64,000 nt of DNA from Gemmatimonadota bacterium (GTDB taxonomy: Bacteria; Gemmatimonadota; Gemmatimonadetes; Longimicrobiales; Gaopeijiaceae), in the NCBI GenBank assembly GCA_007125845.1, contig SLCK01000023.1:62001-126000 (forward strand), written 5' to 3'. Positions 25,671 through 34,152 of this stretch are shown here, piece by piece. The translations under genes and the position numbers were made by a program. The notes beneath the pieces are model-generated. The model did not search any database. It saw only the letters and a program-made list of their open reading frames with translations, and had not been told where the DNA came from. Position 1 is the first letter of the stretch, and each line of letters opens with the position of its first letter.

Positions 25671-26792
25671 ATGCCAGATCGCTTCTGGAGCTCCGAGGAG
25701 TATGACGAGCGAGCTCACCATCTCTACAATCAGGGTGACTTCGACGGGGCCCTCGAAGCGTTGAAAGAGGGCCTCGCTCTGTATCCGAACGCGGTGGACC
25801 TCTACGTGGGCCTGGGGTATGCTCGGCTCGCCCGCGAAGAGTTTGCCTGGGCCCGGTCCGCCTTCGAGCGGGCCCTCGTGCTCGATGCCGAGCACGAGGA
25901 CGCGATGGTCGGGATGGGAGAGGTGCTCCTCAGGCTGGGTCGACGCGAGGAAGGCCTGAGGCTTTTCCGCGAGGTCGAGGCTCTGGGCTACCAGGATGAC
26001 ATCGAGCTCATGCTGACCATCGGTCGAGCGCTATACCGGGAGGAGCTGTTCGCGGAGGCCAGGGAAGTGTTCACCCGGCTCGCGGCGACGCGGCCGGACT
26101 GCGCCGATGCGGTAGCGTGTGTGGGATACACCCTGCATCGTCTGGGGGACGCCGTGGACGCCTGTCGTCAGCTTCGGCGGGCCCTGCGGCAGGATCCCGA
26201 TCTTCACGAGGCCCGGATCTACCTCGGCCACATCCTCTACGACCGGAGGAACTGGGCGGGGGCGCTTCGAGAATTCGAGAGGGTTCCTCCGGCGGAGCAC
26301 TGGGACTCGCTGGCCGTGTGGAGGGTCCTGGAGCTGAGAGAGGGAGATAAGGGTGGAGAAGGCGATCCCTCCCTCGAACCCTGGCGCCGCCGCCTGGCGG
26401 AGCTCGAGGCCTATGACAACGACCCCGTCGAAGAGTTGCTTGCCGAAGTGGAGGCGCGATTCAGCGGGGAGGCTCCGGATCGCCTTCGCGACCACCGTCA
26501 GCTCGAGCTCTTCGGAGAAGGGGACGGCCCGGAGTTGATCCAGGTGCGCCTTCCGGGAGGCCGGGTGCTTCGAGGTGGTTGGTACGCGGTGGTCCGCCAG
26601 CTTCGCGAGGAGGCCGGGTTTTCGCACGAGCCCATGTTCGTCTTCATGAGCCGGATGGCGGAGCGCTGGCACGAGCAATACGGAGTGGAGGTGCCCTCCA
26701 CGGACCCGGAGGGGTTCCTCAGGGGCGCCGGGGCCGTGGGACTCCTCCGACTCATCGATGTTCGGGCGGAAGGGGAGGACCCTTCCCCGTGA
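25671..26792 (+). CDS. Tetratricopeptide repeat protein
   Basis: 373 residues from ATG 25671 (MPDRFWSSEEYDERAHHLY). At least five TPR-like helical pairs fill residues 8-230: YNQGDFDGALEALKEGLALY, LAREEFAWARSAFERALVLD, YREELFAEAREVFTRLAATR, LGDAVDACRQLRRALRQDP and DRRNWAGALREFERVPP. A separate C-terminal domain follows (IQVRLPGGRVLRGGWYAVVR ... MFVFMSRMAERWHEQY). No signal peptide, so probably a cytosolic scaffold. It is followed within 65 bases by a zinc-ribbon protein and then by pilus-type ATPase genes on the same strand. Confidence 0.82.
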   Translation: MPDRFWSSEEYDERAHHLYNQGDFDGALEALKEGLALYPNAVDLYVGLGYARLAREEFAWARSAFERALVLDAEHEDAMVGMGEVLLRLGRREEGLRLFREVEALGYQDDIELMLTIGRALYREELFAEAREVFTRLAATRPDCADAVACVGYTLHRLGDAVDACRQLRRALRQDPDLHEARIYLGHILYDRRNWAGALREFERVPPAEHWDSLAVWRVLELREGDKGGEGDPSLEPWRRRLAELEAYDNDPVEELLAEVEARFSGEAPDRLRDHRQLELFGEGDGPELIQVRLPGGRVLRGGWYAVVRQLREEAGFSHEPMFVFMSRMAERWHEQYGVEVPSTDPEGFLRGAGAVGLLRLIDVRAEGEDPSP

Positions 26793-26856
26793 GCAGGACC
26801 GACCCGAGCGCCCGGGTCGTGCAGTCGAACGCTTCTCAGAAGGGCTCAGCTCACCC

Positions 26857-27654
26857 ATGTCAGTGAATTCCAAGTTGATCGAGCGTTTCTTCCGCGTGCT
26901 CGTCGAGGAGATCCGCTCGAAATCTCCCCGGTACCTCCGTGAGAGCTTCACCGTCGCGGAGATCTACCAGTCACTCGTGCCGTACCGAACCCACCGCGAT
27001 CGGATCGGAGTCGAGATCAACGGAGACTACGAGGACGCTCTCCTGCGGCTCCTCGCGGGAGAAGGGGGATTCCTGAACCTCGAGTCGGACGCGGCACGGG
27101 AGCGGATCCGGAGGGAGCTCCAGTATCCGAATCCGAACACCGGGTTGTACCGCGAGTTCGCCGCCGTAGAGGTGAAGATCGATTCGAGTCGGGTCCCGAC
27201 CGATCTCGACCGTCCCCCCTCTCCGACCGCCTCGAAGGAGGATGCGGACGGCGAATCGCCTCGTGGCGACGCCTCCGGTGCCGGATCCCGTTCGGCGGAG
27301 GGCACCTCGGACCGGTCCAGGCCCGGAGGGCGATCCGTTTCCCCGGCGGAGAAGGGAGGGGCGGCACCGGGTCAGGCCGTGGCCCCGGCTCCGAAGGAGT
27401 TGCCCCGAAGCGGTTCTGGATCGGCGGAGACGATGACGGCGAGGAGCCGGGCCAGGGGCGAAAGCCCGTCCGACGATGAGCGAGCGCCGAAGGATTGTCC
27501 GGAGTGCGGAGAGGGTCTGCCCGGAAGGGAGACGCTCAGGTTCTGTCCCTTCTGCGGCACGAACGTATTCGTGATTCCCTGCAGCAAGTGCGGGGAGGTC
27601 CTGGAACGGAGCTGGCGGTACTGCGTGTCCTGTGGAACCGCGGCGACCGACTGA
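26857..27654 (+). CDS. Protein with C-terminal double zinc ribbon
   Basis: 265 residues from ATG 26857. Residues 1-110 form a conserved-looking helical domain (LIERFFRVLVEEIRSKSPRY, FTVAEIYQSLVPYRTHRD) of unknown type. A low-complexity Ser/Gly/Pro-rich linker follows, to about 210. The end carries two zinc ribbons: CPECG with CPFCG, and CSKCG with CVSCG. Double zinc ribbons usually mediate protein or nucleic-acid contacts. The longer in-frame ORF from 26758 overlaps the TPR gene and is not preferred. Function unknown. Confidence 0.75.
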   Translation: MSVNSKLIERFFRVLVEEIRSKSPRYLRESFTVAEIYQSLVPYRTHRDRIGVEINGDYEDALLRLLAGEGGFLNLESDAARERIRRELQYPNPNTGLYREFAAVEVKIDSSRVPTDLDRPPSPTASKEDADGESPRGDASGAGSRSAEGTSDRSRPGGRSVSPAEKGGAAPGQAVAPAPKELPRSGSGSAETMTARSRARGESPSDDERAPKDCPECGEGLPGRETLRFCPFCGTNVFVIPCSKCGEVLERSWRYCVSCGTAATD

Positions 27655-28123
27655 GGGCGGATGGGGAAGGTGGCCTGCGCGGGGGACGACCCGGACCGTC
27701 TCCTGGGCGGCGGTCCTGTGGGTGACCTTCGCGTGCGGCGTGGAGTTTCCGCCTCCGTCGGATCCCGAGCTCCGGGAAGAGCTCGGGATTCCCGATCACG
27801 TGCCGATCCACCGGGTGGATCTGAGTGGGCGGGGGGACGACGTTCGTGTGATTCCGACCACGGTGGAGGCGCGGCCCGGGGATGTCGTCCAGTTCGTCGT
27901 CCTGGATCGGCAAGTGCATCTCCTGGGTTTTCTCGAGGATGAGCTCTCCGCCGAGCAGCTGAGCTTCTTGCGGGAGACCTCGCAGGACGGCTTTCCCCCG
28001 CTCGTCGAACGGGGCGCCCGTGTCGTGCTCTCCTTCGAGGGAGCGCCGTCGGGCGCCTATCCGTTTCGCGTGGAGGGAAATGGCCCTCCGGTCGACGGTG
28101 TGATCCGACTCACCAAGCCGTGA
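27632..28123 (+). CDS. Cupredoxin-like lipoprotein without evident copper site
   Basis: 163 residues from GTG 27632, overlapping the zinc-ribbon gene by 23 bases; no other in-frame start keeps the signal. A lipoprotein signal (SWAAVLWVTFACG) precedes a plastocyanin/nitrosocyanin-like fold: VEARPGDVVQFVVLDRQVHLLGF has the first copper-ligand His, and GAYPFRVEGNGPPVDGVIRL is the last strand. The loop that should hold the Cys-His-Met ligands lacks a cysteine, so type 1 copper binding is unlikely. Role unknown; it sits between the zinc-ribbon and pilus-related genes. Confidence 0.65.
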   Translation: MEPRRPTEGGWGRWPARGTTRTVSWAAVLWVTFACGVEFPPPSDPELREELGIPDHVPIHRVDLSGRGDDVRVIPTTVEARPGDVVQFVVLDRQVHLLGFLEDELSAEQLSFLRETSQDGFPPLVERGARVVLSFEGAPSGAYPFRVEGNGPPVDGVIRLTKP

Positions 28124-28196
28124 GGCCGCGAGCGGACGGGGTTGCCGGGGAGGACAGTCCATCCTCAGCGAGGTGGTCGAGCACGGAGGCGTTGTC

Positions 28197-29471
28197 ATGA
28201 CAGAGCGAAGAACCATCGGCCAGATCCTGCTCGACGTCGGTCGCCTGACCGAGGACGACGTGGAGCGGGCCCTGGAGCACCAGCGCCGGCATGGTGGGTA
28301 CTTCGGCGAGGCTCTCCTGGCCCTCGATCTCGTGACGGAGAACGAGGTGGACTGGAGCCTGGCCGCGCAGTTTGATCTCCCCTACGTGTTTCCCGATGCG
28401 GAAGCGGTCGACCTGGAGGCTGCGGCGCTCGTGACCGCGGATTGGGCGCTTGCAAACCTCGCACTTCCCATCCTCCGCTCGGAGCGCGTATTGACGGTCG
28501 TCGCCGATTCACCGACGAACCCGGAGATCGTGGAGGCGCTCCGGGACCGGACAGGGTTGGAGGTCGAGCTCGCTCTCGCCTCGGGTGAGAAGGTTCGCCA
28601 GCTCATTCGAGAGGTGTACCAGCGATTGGGCGAGGAAGACCCTCCGGTCGTAGAGCGTCCGGTTCCCGTGGGCGAGTGGCTCGACGAGTGCTTCGACGGA
28701 AGGGCTCCCCGGTTCGGTGTGTCGGTGAGGGGGCACCGCGCCATCGGCTGGTACGAGGTTGATGGGGAGCGCCGCAGTCACCAGCTCAACCGGGAGTGGT
28801 CGCAGGCGCTCGACGAGCTCCTCGCGCCCCCACCGTCCGAGCGGGTGAGCGGGAGCACCGGACGTTGGTCAGCCACTCTCGACCCGGCCGGGCATGCAGT
28901 CCCTGTCGAGGTACGGTATCTGGCGAGACAGTCCGCAGATGGCGGGGCAGCCTCGGTCGAATACCTGCTGCGTCCGGCGCCGAGATCCAGTCGACCGATC
29001 GAGCGACATACGGCTCCTCCCGCGGAAGTGACGTCGGAAGTACGCCTCCTGGCCGACTCCGGACCGGTTTGCTTCGGAGTGTCCGTCGTGCCGGAGGAGC
29101 TCCTGGACGAGCTGCTCCCCCACCTTCCCGCGCTCCTCCTTGAATCGTCCAGACGTGCCGTGCACCTCTACCCTACGGCTGGGAACAGCTCTGACGTCTT
29201 CGCGATTCCGGTGCCCGACGATCCCGAGGGACGCAGAGACACTTTTCGTGACCTTGAGGCCTTTCGCTTCGACGCGGCGACCATCAACCTCCCTCTGTCC
29301 GACCAGGACGGGTTGCCGTCCGCGCACGCCGTAGCGCCCACGATCTTCGTGCCGTGCCGGTCGGATGAGGAGCTCGAGAGGCTTGCCAGGGCCGGGTGTC
29401 GTTGGAGCCTTCAGGTGCGCCGCGACGCAGGTGGCCGCACCGACTGGTCCCTCCTCCCCGTGAAGGGCTGA
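28197..29471 (+). CDS. Stand-alone MshEN (GspE N-terminal) domain protein
   Basis: 424 residues; ATG 28197 has GGAGG 7 bases upstream. Residues 1-150 match the MshEN/type II secretion GspE N-terminal domain: RTIGQILLDVGRLTEDDVER, HQRRHGGYFGEALLALDLVT, and the second half LALPILRSERVLTVVADSP. In MshE this domain binds cyclic di-GMP. No ATPase Walker motifs follow; the remaining ~270 residues are unrecognised. It lies directly upstream of pilT. It may link cyclic di-GMP, also handled by the EAL-like protein at 35857, to pilus control, but this is inference. Confidence 0.78.
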   Translation: MTERRTIGQILLDVGRLTEDDVERALEHQRRHGGYFGEALLALDLVTENEVDWSLAAQFDLPYVFPDAEAVDLEAAALVTADWALANLALPILRSERVLTVVADSPTNPEIVEALRDRTGLEVELALASGEKVRQLIREVYQRLGEEDPPVVERPVPVGEWLDECFDGRAPRFGVSVRGHRAIGWYEVDGERRSHQLNREWSQALDELLAPPPSERVSGSTGRWSATLDPAGHAVPVEVRYLARQSADGGAASVEYLLRPAPRSSRPIERHTAPPAEVTSEVRLLADSGPVCFGVSVVPEELLDELLPHLPALLLESSRRAVHLYPTAGNSSDVFAIPVPDDPEGRRDTFRDLEAFRFDAATINLPLSDQDGLPSAHAVAPTIFVPCRSDEELERLARAGCRWSLQVRRDAGGRTDWSLLPVKG

Positions 29472-29550
29472 CGATGGGGAGGACCCCCGCGTGCCGTGCG
29501 CACCCAATGAGTGCACAGATCCCCGCACTTCCCGAGGACGCGACCGAACG

Positions 29551-30630
29551 ATGGCCCAGATCGACCAGTTCCTGACCGCGCTCGCTGAGAAGGAGGGATC
29601 GGACCTCCATCTCACCACGGGTGCGCCGCCGCTGATGCGCCTCCATGGCGAGATCCGCCCATTCCCCTTTCGTGAGCTCACTCCGAAGGACATGGAGACG
29701 CTCGTCTACGAGATCATGGAAGAGGAGTTGCGGATGCGATTCCTCGACGAGAAGGACCTGGACTTCGCCTACGAGATCGAGGGCGTGGCCCGCTTTCGGG
29801 TGAACGTCTTCTGGCAGAGGAAGGGGATGGGCGCCGTATTCCGGACGATCCCCTCGGACATTCTCACCGCAGACGATCTGAATCTGCCCGATGTGGTGCG
29901 ACGCTTCGGAATGCTCACGAAGGGCCTCGTGCTCGTGACCGGCCCGACGGGGTCGGGCAAGTCCACGACCCTCGCGGCGCTCGTGGACCTGATCAATGAG
30001 ACCCGGAAGGATCACATCCTCACCATCGAGGATCCGATCGAGTTCACTCACCCCAACAAGGGATGCCTGGTCAACCAGCGAGAGGTCGGGACGAACACGC
30101 GGTCCTTCGCGGCGGCGCTTCGAGCCGCGTTGCGCGAGGATCCCGATGTGATTCTGGTGGGGGAAATGAGGGACCGGGATACGATCGAGCTCGGAATGAC
30201 CGCCGCGGAGACGGGTCACCTCGTTTTCGGCACCTTGCACACGAACTCTGCCCCCAAGACCGTCGACCGCATCATCGACGTCTTTTCCGCAGACCAGCAG
30301 GAGCAGATCCGCTCGATGCTCGCGGAGTCGCTCAAGGGGGTAGTCTCGCAGGTCCTGCTGCGGAAGAAGGGAGGGAAGGGGCGGGTGGCGGCGATGGAGA
30401 TCATGGTCGGGACCTCCGCTATCGCGAATCTGATCCGGGAGAACAAGATCCACCAGGTCCCGTCGATCATCCAGACGGGAAGGAAGGAAGGGATGCAGCT
30501 CCTGGATCAGCACATCCTCGAGCTTCTGATGTCGGGGGTGATCGAACCGGATGAGGCGTACAGGAAAGCCAACCATAAACAGCCGTTCCTCCAGTACCTG
30601 AAAGAGGAACCGGAAGAAGAGTTCGTCTGA
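29551..30630 (+). CDS. pilT: Type IV pilus retraction ATPase PilT
   Basis: 359 residues from ATG 29551 (MAQIDQFLTALAEKEGSDLH). A complete PilT: N-terminal PAS-like domain, Walker A GPTGSGKST (Lys137), Asp box and Walker B LREDPDVILVGEMRDRDT, His box GHLVFGTLHTNSA, and the C-terminal retraction motif AIANLIRENKIHQ (canonical AIRNLIRE). It powers pilus disassembly and twitching. No pilin or other assembly genes are nearby except the MshEN protein upstream. The stop is 9 bases from the thiolase start, with the shared GAGGAGG. Confidence 0.93.
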   Translation: MAQIDQFLTALAEKEGSDLHLTTGAPPLMRLHGEIRPFPFRELTPKDMETLVYEIMEEELRMRFLDEKDLDFAYEIEGVARFRVNVFWQRKGMGAVFRTIPSDILTADDLNLPDVVRRFGMLTKGLVLVTGPTGSGKSTTLAALVDLINETRKDHILTIEDPIEFTHPNKGCLVNQREVGTNTRSFAAALRAALREDPDVILVGEMRDRDTIELGMTAAETGHLVFGTLHTNSAPKTVDRIIDVFSADQQEQIRSMLAESLKGVVSQVLLRKKGGKGRVAAMEIMVGTSAIANLIRENKIHQVPSIIQTGRKEGMQLLDQHILELLMSGVIEPDEAYRKANHKQPFLQYLKEEPEEEFV

Positions 30631-30639
30631 GGAGGCACC

Positions 30640-31851
30640 ATGGGACAGATCGATCCGGAACGGGAGGTGGTCTTTCTTTCCGGGAAGCGGACGCCTTTCG
30701 GGACCTTCGGGGGCGCGCTCAAGGATTGGTCCGCCACAGATCTCGCCGAGGCGTCTGCGGAGGCCGCGCTGCGGAGTGCGGACATCGACCCGGAGGTCGT
30801 GGATCATGTGATCTACGGCAACACGCTTCAGACCTCGGCCGATGCCATCTACCTCGCCAGGCACGTGGGACTGCGTGTCGGGGTGCCGCAGGAGGTGCCG
30901 GCCGTGACGGTGAATCGTCTGTGCGGATCGGGCTTCCAGGCAATCTCGCAGGGGGCTCAGGAGATCCTCCTGGGCGACGCCGAGGTGGTCCTGTGCGGGG
31001 GAACCGAGTCGATGAGCCAGGCGCCCCATGTGGTGCGGGGCGCCCGGTGGGGACGACTGCGACTCGGCGAGGCAGGCGGCTTCTTCGAGGACTCCCTCTG
31101 GGAGGCGCTCAGGGACACCCAGTGCGGTCTCACCATGGCCGAGACCGCGGAGGAGCTGGGTGCCCGACAGGGGATCACCCGGGAGGAATCCGACGCGGTG
31201 GCTCTCCGAAGCCAGGATCGGGTGCGAAAGGCCCAGGACGAAGGGCGCTTCGGCGCCGAGCTCGCGGGGGTCAAGGTCCGGACCCGGAAGGGCGAGACCC
31301 TGTTCGAGGCGGACGAGCACCCTCGACCCGACACGACGCTCGAGAGCCTCTCGCGGCTCCCTCCGCTGTTCAAGGAGAACGGACTCGTCACGGCGGGGAG
31401 CGCTTCGGGGATCGGCGATGGTGCGGCTTCGGTCGTTCTCGCGTCTCGACAGTGGGCGCTGGAGCGCGGGCTGCGGCCGTTGGGCCGTCTGGTGACATGG
31501 GCCTATGTGGGTGTCGAGCCGAGCGTGATGGGGATCGGGCCTGCGCCGGCGGCACGCAGGGCGCTAGAGCGCGCCGGGCTGAAGCTGAGCCAGATGGATC
31601 TCATCGAAGTGAACGAAGCCTTCGCCGCGCAATGCAAGGCCGTGGAACAGGAGCTCGGACTCGATCCGGATAGGACGAATGTGAATGGGGGAGCGATCGC
31701 GCTCACCCATCCGCTCGCCGCGTCGGGCGCCCGGCTCACGATTCACCTGCTGCACGAGCTGGCAAGGCGCGGAGGGCGCTACGGACTCGCCAGCGCGTGC
31801 ATCGGGGGCGGGCAGGGTGGGGCGCTCGTCATCGAGGTCGAGGGCGAGTAG
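30640..31851 (+). CDS. Acetyl-CoA C-acyltransferase (thiolase)
   Basis: 403 residues; ATG 30640 with GAGGAGG upstream. Catalytic residues of the thiolase family are visible: nucleophile Cys in VNRLCGSGFQAI, His in NGGAIALTHPLAASGARL, and the second Cys in SACIGGGQGG. It condenses two acetyl-CoA or cleaves 3-ketoacyl-CoA. The following gene encodes 3-hydroxyacyl-CoA dehydrogenase and an enoyl-CoA hydratase lies at 37814, so short-chain beta-oxidation or butanoate/PHB metabolism is likely. It is read from the same strand as pilT, perhaps by chance. Confidence 0.93.
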   Translation: MGQIDPEREVVFLSGKRTPFGTFGGALKDWSATDLAEASAEAALRSADIDPEVVDHVIYGNTLQTSADAIYLARHVGLRVGVPQEVPAVTVNRLCGSGFQAISQGAQEILLGDAEVVLCGGTESMSQAPHVVRGARWGRLRLGEAGGFFEDSLWEALRDTQCGLTMAETAEELGARQGITREESDAVALRSQDRVRKAQDEGRFGAELAGVKVRTRKGETLFEADEHPRPDTTLESLSRLPPLFKENGLVTAGSASGIGDGAASVVLASRQWALERGLRPLGRLVTWAYVGVEPSVMGIGPAPAARRALERAGLKLSQMDLIEVNEAFAAQCKAVEQELGLDPDRTNVNGGAIALTHPLAASGARLTIHLLHELARRGGRYGLASACIGGGQGGALVIEVEGE

Positions 31852-31892
31852 GTGCAAGGGGTCTTCTTTCAGCAGCCCTGGAGGAGCCTAGG

Positions 31893-32771
31893 ATGAAGAT
31901 CGAGACTGTCGGTGTCGTGGGGTGCGGCCTGATGGGCAGCGGCATCTCCGAGGTCGCCGCGCGGGCGGGGTACGACGTGCTGGTCCGGGAGGTGGACGAA
32001 CGAGCGGTCGAACAGGGACGCGACAGGATCTCCGCGTCACTGGAACGAGCCGTGGAGCGCGAGAAGATCACCCCGGAGGAGCGGGCCCGCTCGGAGGAAA
32101 GAATCCGCTACACGACTCGCCTCGAGGATCTGGCGGACCGGGATCTCGTGATCGAGGCGATCGTGGAGGACCTTGCGGCCAAGAACGAGGTCTTCAGCAC
32201 GCTGGACCGGCTTGCACCGGGGCATACGATCCTCGCTACGAATACCTCATCGCTGCCGGTGACCGAGCTGGCCTCCGGGGTAGGCCGCCCCGACCGGGTG
32301 ATGGGTTTGCATTTCTTCAACCCCGTGCCGGTCATGAAGCTGGTCGAACTCGTGCGGACGATCGAAACCTCGGACGAAACGTACGCGACCGTTCTGGAGT
32401 TCGCACGCGCCCTGGGCAAGGAACCTGTCACCAGCCCGGACGCCTCCGGCTTTCTGGTGAACCTCCTCCTCGTGCCCTTCGTGCTGGACGCAATTCGCCA
32501 GGTGGAGCGCGGCACCGCGACGATTGCGGAGATCGATACCGCAATGGTTCTCGGGCTGGGTCATCCGATGGGGCCGCTGACCCTCTGCGACTTCGTCGGG
32601 ATCGACACCTTCCACCGCATCTCCGAGATCATGTACGAGGAGTATCGCGAGGTGAGGTATGCCCCACCTCCGCTCCTGAAGCGGATGGTGGCGATGGGGC
32701 GGTACGGGCGGAAATCGGGCAAAGGCTTCTACGACTACGCCGGCGACGAGCCGGTGCCGCTTACTCTGTAA
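31893..32771 (+). CDS. 3-hydroxybutyryl-CoA dehydrogenase
   Basis: 292 residues from ATG 31893, with GGAGGA 7 bases upstream. The Rossmann motif is GVVGCGLMGSGISEVAARAG; catalytic His in MGLHFFNPVPVMKLVE and the following helix SGFLVNLLLVPF are typical, as is the C-terminal LGLGHPMGPLTLCDFVGID. It oxidises 3-hydroxybutyryl-CoA with NAD(P). A GTG-less 41-base gap separates it from the thiolase; the two form an operon. Confidence 0.93.
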   Translation: MKIETVGVVGCGLMGSGISEVAARAGYDVLVREVDERAVEQGRDRISASLERAVEREKITPEERARSEERIRYTTRLEDLADRDLVIEAIVEDLAAKNEVFSTLDRLAPGHTILATNTSSLPVTELASGVGRPDRVMGLHFFNPVPVMKLVELVRTIETSDETYATVLEFARALGKEPVTSPDASGFLVNLLLVPFVLDAIRQVERGTATIAEIDTAMVLGLGHPMGPLTLCDFVGIDTFHRISEIMYEEYREVRYAPPPLLKRMVAMGRYGRKSGKGFYDYAGDEPVPLTL

Positions 32772-32776
32772 CCGAA

Positions 32777-32810
32777 AGCGGTCGCCCCGAATCCATTCGA
32801 GGCGACCGCT
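32777..32810. terminator. Bidirectional terminator palindrome
   Basis: Arms AGCGGTCGCC (32777-32786) and GGCGACCGCT (32801-32810) are perfectly complementary, and CGAAT/ATTCG inside extends the stem. It lies between the dehydrogenase gene and the convergent rpsU, so probably terminates both. Confidence 0.65.
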
Positions 32811-32855
32811 CCTGGACCTGCGTGTTGGGGCCGCGAGGCCTCCGGGCAGGGGGGG

Positions 32856-33068
32856 TCAGCGGCGGGGCTGGCCGTCCCTGCGCTGGCGCCGTCGCTCACG
32901 TCGAATGGCCGCCTCCCGCTTCCTCTTCCTCTGGGCGCTCGGCTTCTCGTAGAAGCGCCTCTTGCGAAGCTCCGAATAGAGCCCGGATCGCTGCACCTTG
33001 CGCTTGAACTTGCGGAGCGCCCTCTCGAGGTTCTCACCATCCTGCACGATGACTTCCAAGAAACTCAC
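32856..33068 (-). CDS. rpsU: Small ribosomal subunit protein bS21
   Basis: 70 residues rich in Arg/Lys. The bS21 core is clear: VIVQDGENLERALRKFKRK, then GLYSELRKRRFYEKPSAQRK, and a basic tail. bS21 sits at the mRNA exit channel of the 30S subunit and helps initiation. GTG 33068 is chosen because it fits the family N terminus and follows GAGGAG; the in-frame TTG at 33104 would add 12 unconserved residues. The gene stands alone, ended by the palindrome at 32777. Confidence 0.88.
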   Translation of the reverse strand: MSFLEVIVQDGENLERALRKFKRKVQRSGLYSELRKRRFYEKPSAQRKRKREAAIRRERRRQRRDGQPRR

Positions 33069-33217
33069 TCTCCTCGGCTGAACTGGACTGACGAGATCGG
33101 ACAAGTGCCCGATACAAGACCTTCAAGCTATCACTAACCCCATTGCGGCTCAATGGTTCGTGGGTCCGGATCCCACCTGTCGGCTCCGGCGATGAAAATC
33201 AAGCTCAGCAAATCGCT

Positions 33218-33898
33218 TCAGGGAAGTCGGCCGGAGCGGTGCAAGGTGTGGGTGTAGAGCCGGTAGGCTTCGGGGTCTGACAAGTAGTCTTCGACCCACA
33301 CCTCGAAGGGGGGAAGGGGAAGGCGGTGTTCGATGAACTCTACCACCATCATCGCGAACTGGAGCTGGTCTTTCGCTCCGAAGTCGAAGCTTCGACCCTC
33401 GAGCATCCGGTCCACGGCCTCGGAGAAGTCCTCGGGGCGAACCAGGGTGATCAGATGTGCCACCTGGTCCAGGCGATAGGATGCGTAGATCGACTGGAGC
33501 TCCGAGAGGCTCCGATCGCTGGCGGCACTTCCGTCCTCTTCCCATTCTCCCGCCAGGCGCCGGGAGTTCTTCTTGAGCAGGGCTCGGAACCATTTGCGAA
33601 GCTGCGGGGGATCTCCCTCGGTCAATCCCCTGGTGTGGAGCGCCGACGAGAGGAGTCCCGAAAGGAGCGGGCGACCGAGTCCACGAGCCTTCCGGTCGAT
33701 CTGATCCTCGGAGTCCTCCACGAAGATCTCGGCGGTACGAATCTCGTCCTCTTCCGCGTCTCCGTCTCCCGGGCGGAAGGAGAAGTACCCGCGCCACCGG
33801 CCGGAATTTCCCCGGTAGGTCACGAGAAAGCAGGACCAGTTCACTCCGTCCCTCTCGATGAAGCCCACTGAGCGGCGTCGGAGTCGGTCGGATTGCAC
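33218..33898 (-). CDS. Conserved hypothetical protein
   Basis: 226 residues, GTG start at 33898 (another GTG at 33868 begins VGFIERDGVNW). No signal peptide or membrane segment. The N-terminal ~60 residues look beta-rich (WSCFLVTYRGNSGRWRGYF ... EIRTAEIFVED), the rest mostly helical and charged (LRKWFRALLKKNSRRL, DRMLEGRSFDFGAKDQLQFA). I do not recognise a family. It is transcribed toward rpsU and divergently from another unknown gene at 34153, with which it shares a 254-base intergenic region. Confidence 0.6.
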   Translation of the reverse strand: MQSDRLRRRSVGFIERDGVNWSCFLVTYRGNSGRWRGYFSFRPGDGDAEEDEIRTAEIFVEDSEDQIDRKARGLGRPLLSGLLSSALHTRGLTEGDPPQLRKWFRALLKKNSRRLAGEWEEDGSAASDRSLSELQSIYASYRLDQVAHLITLVRPEDFSEAVDRMLEGRSFDFGAKDQLQFAMMVVEFIEHRLPLPPFEVWVEDYLSDPEAYRLYTHTLHRSGRLP

Positions 33899-34076
33899 GA
33901 GCCCTCCGGCTGAGCGGTGGCGGGTGTCTGGGCACGGTCGGGAGATGGGAATCTCCCGTGTTTACCGGACCCGAGCGGCAAGGGAGAAGATGTCGGTTGA
34001 CTGGGTGGTGAGCAACCTCGGTGGCGCGGCCCGCCCTCCCGAATTGCCGTGCGAGCATCTCCGCATGCGGGTGCGC

Positions 34077-34106
34077 TTGCGGGCGGCGGAAAACACTCGT
34101 TATTCT
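34077..34106 (+). promoter_or_regulatory. Candidate promoter for the gene at 34153
   Basis: TTGCGG (34077-34082) and TATTCT (34101-34106), 18-base spacer, in a locally AT-richer stretch 46 bases before the start codon. Partial consensus match only. Confidence 0.3.
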
Positions 34107-34152
34107 GGGGACCCCTCGTCGGAATTGCCCCTCCCGCAACGCTCCGGAAGAC

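Noticed and set aside
29284-31320. 678-residue open frame on the minus strand
   Set aside because: Antisense to pilT and the thiolase gene, both with complete motifs.
33140-33176. Two small stems (CCATTG/CAATGG and GTGGG/CCCAC) that recall tRNA arms
   Set aside because: The would-be T loop lacks the TTC start and conserved A, the anticodon loop lacks U33, and no acceptor stem pairs. Not a tRNA; perhaps part of the end of the gene at 33218.
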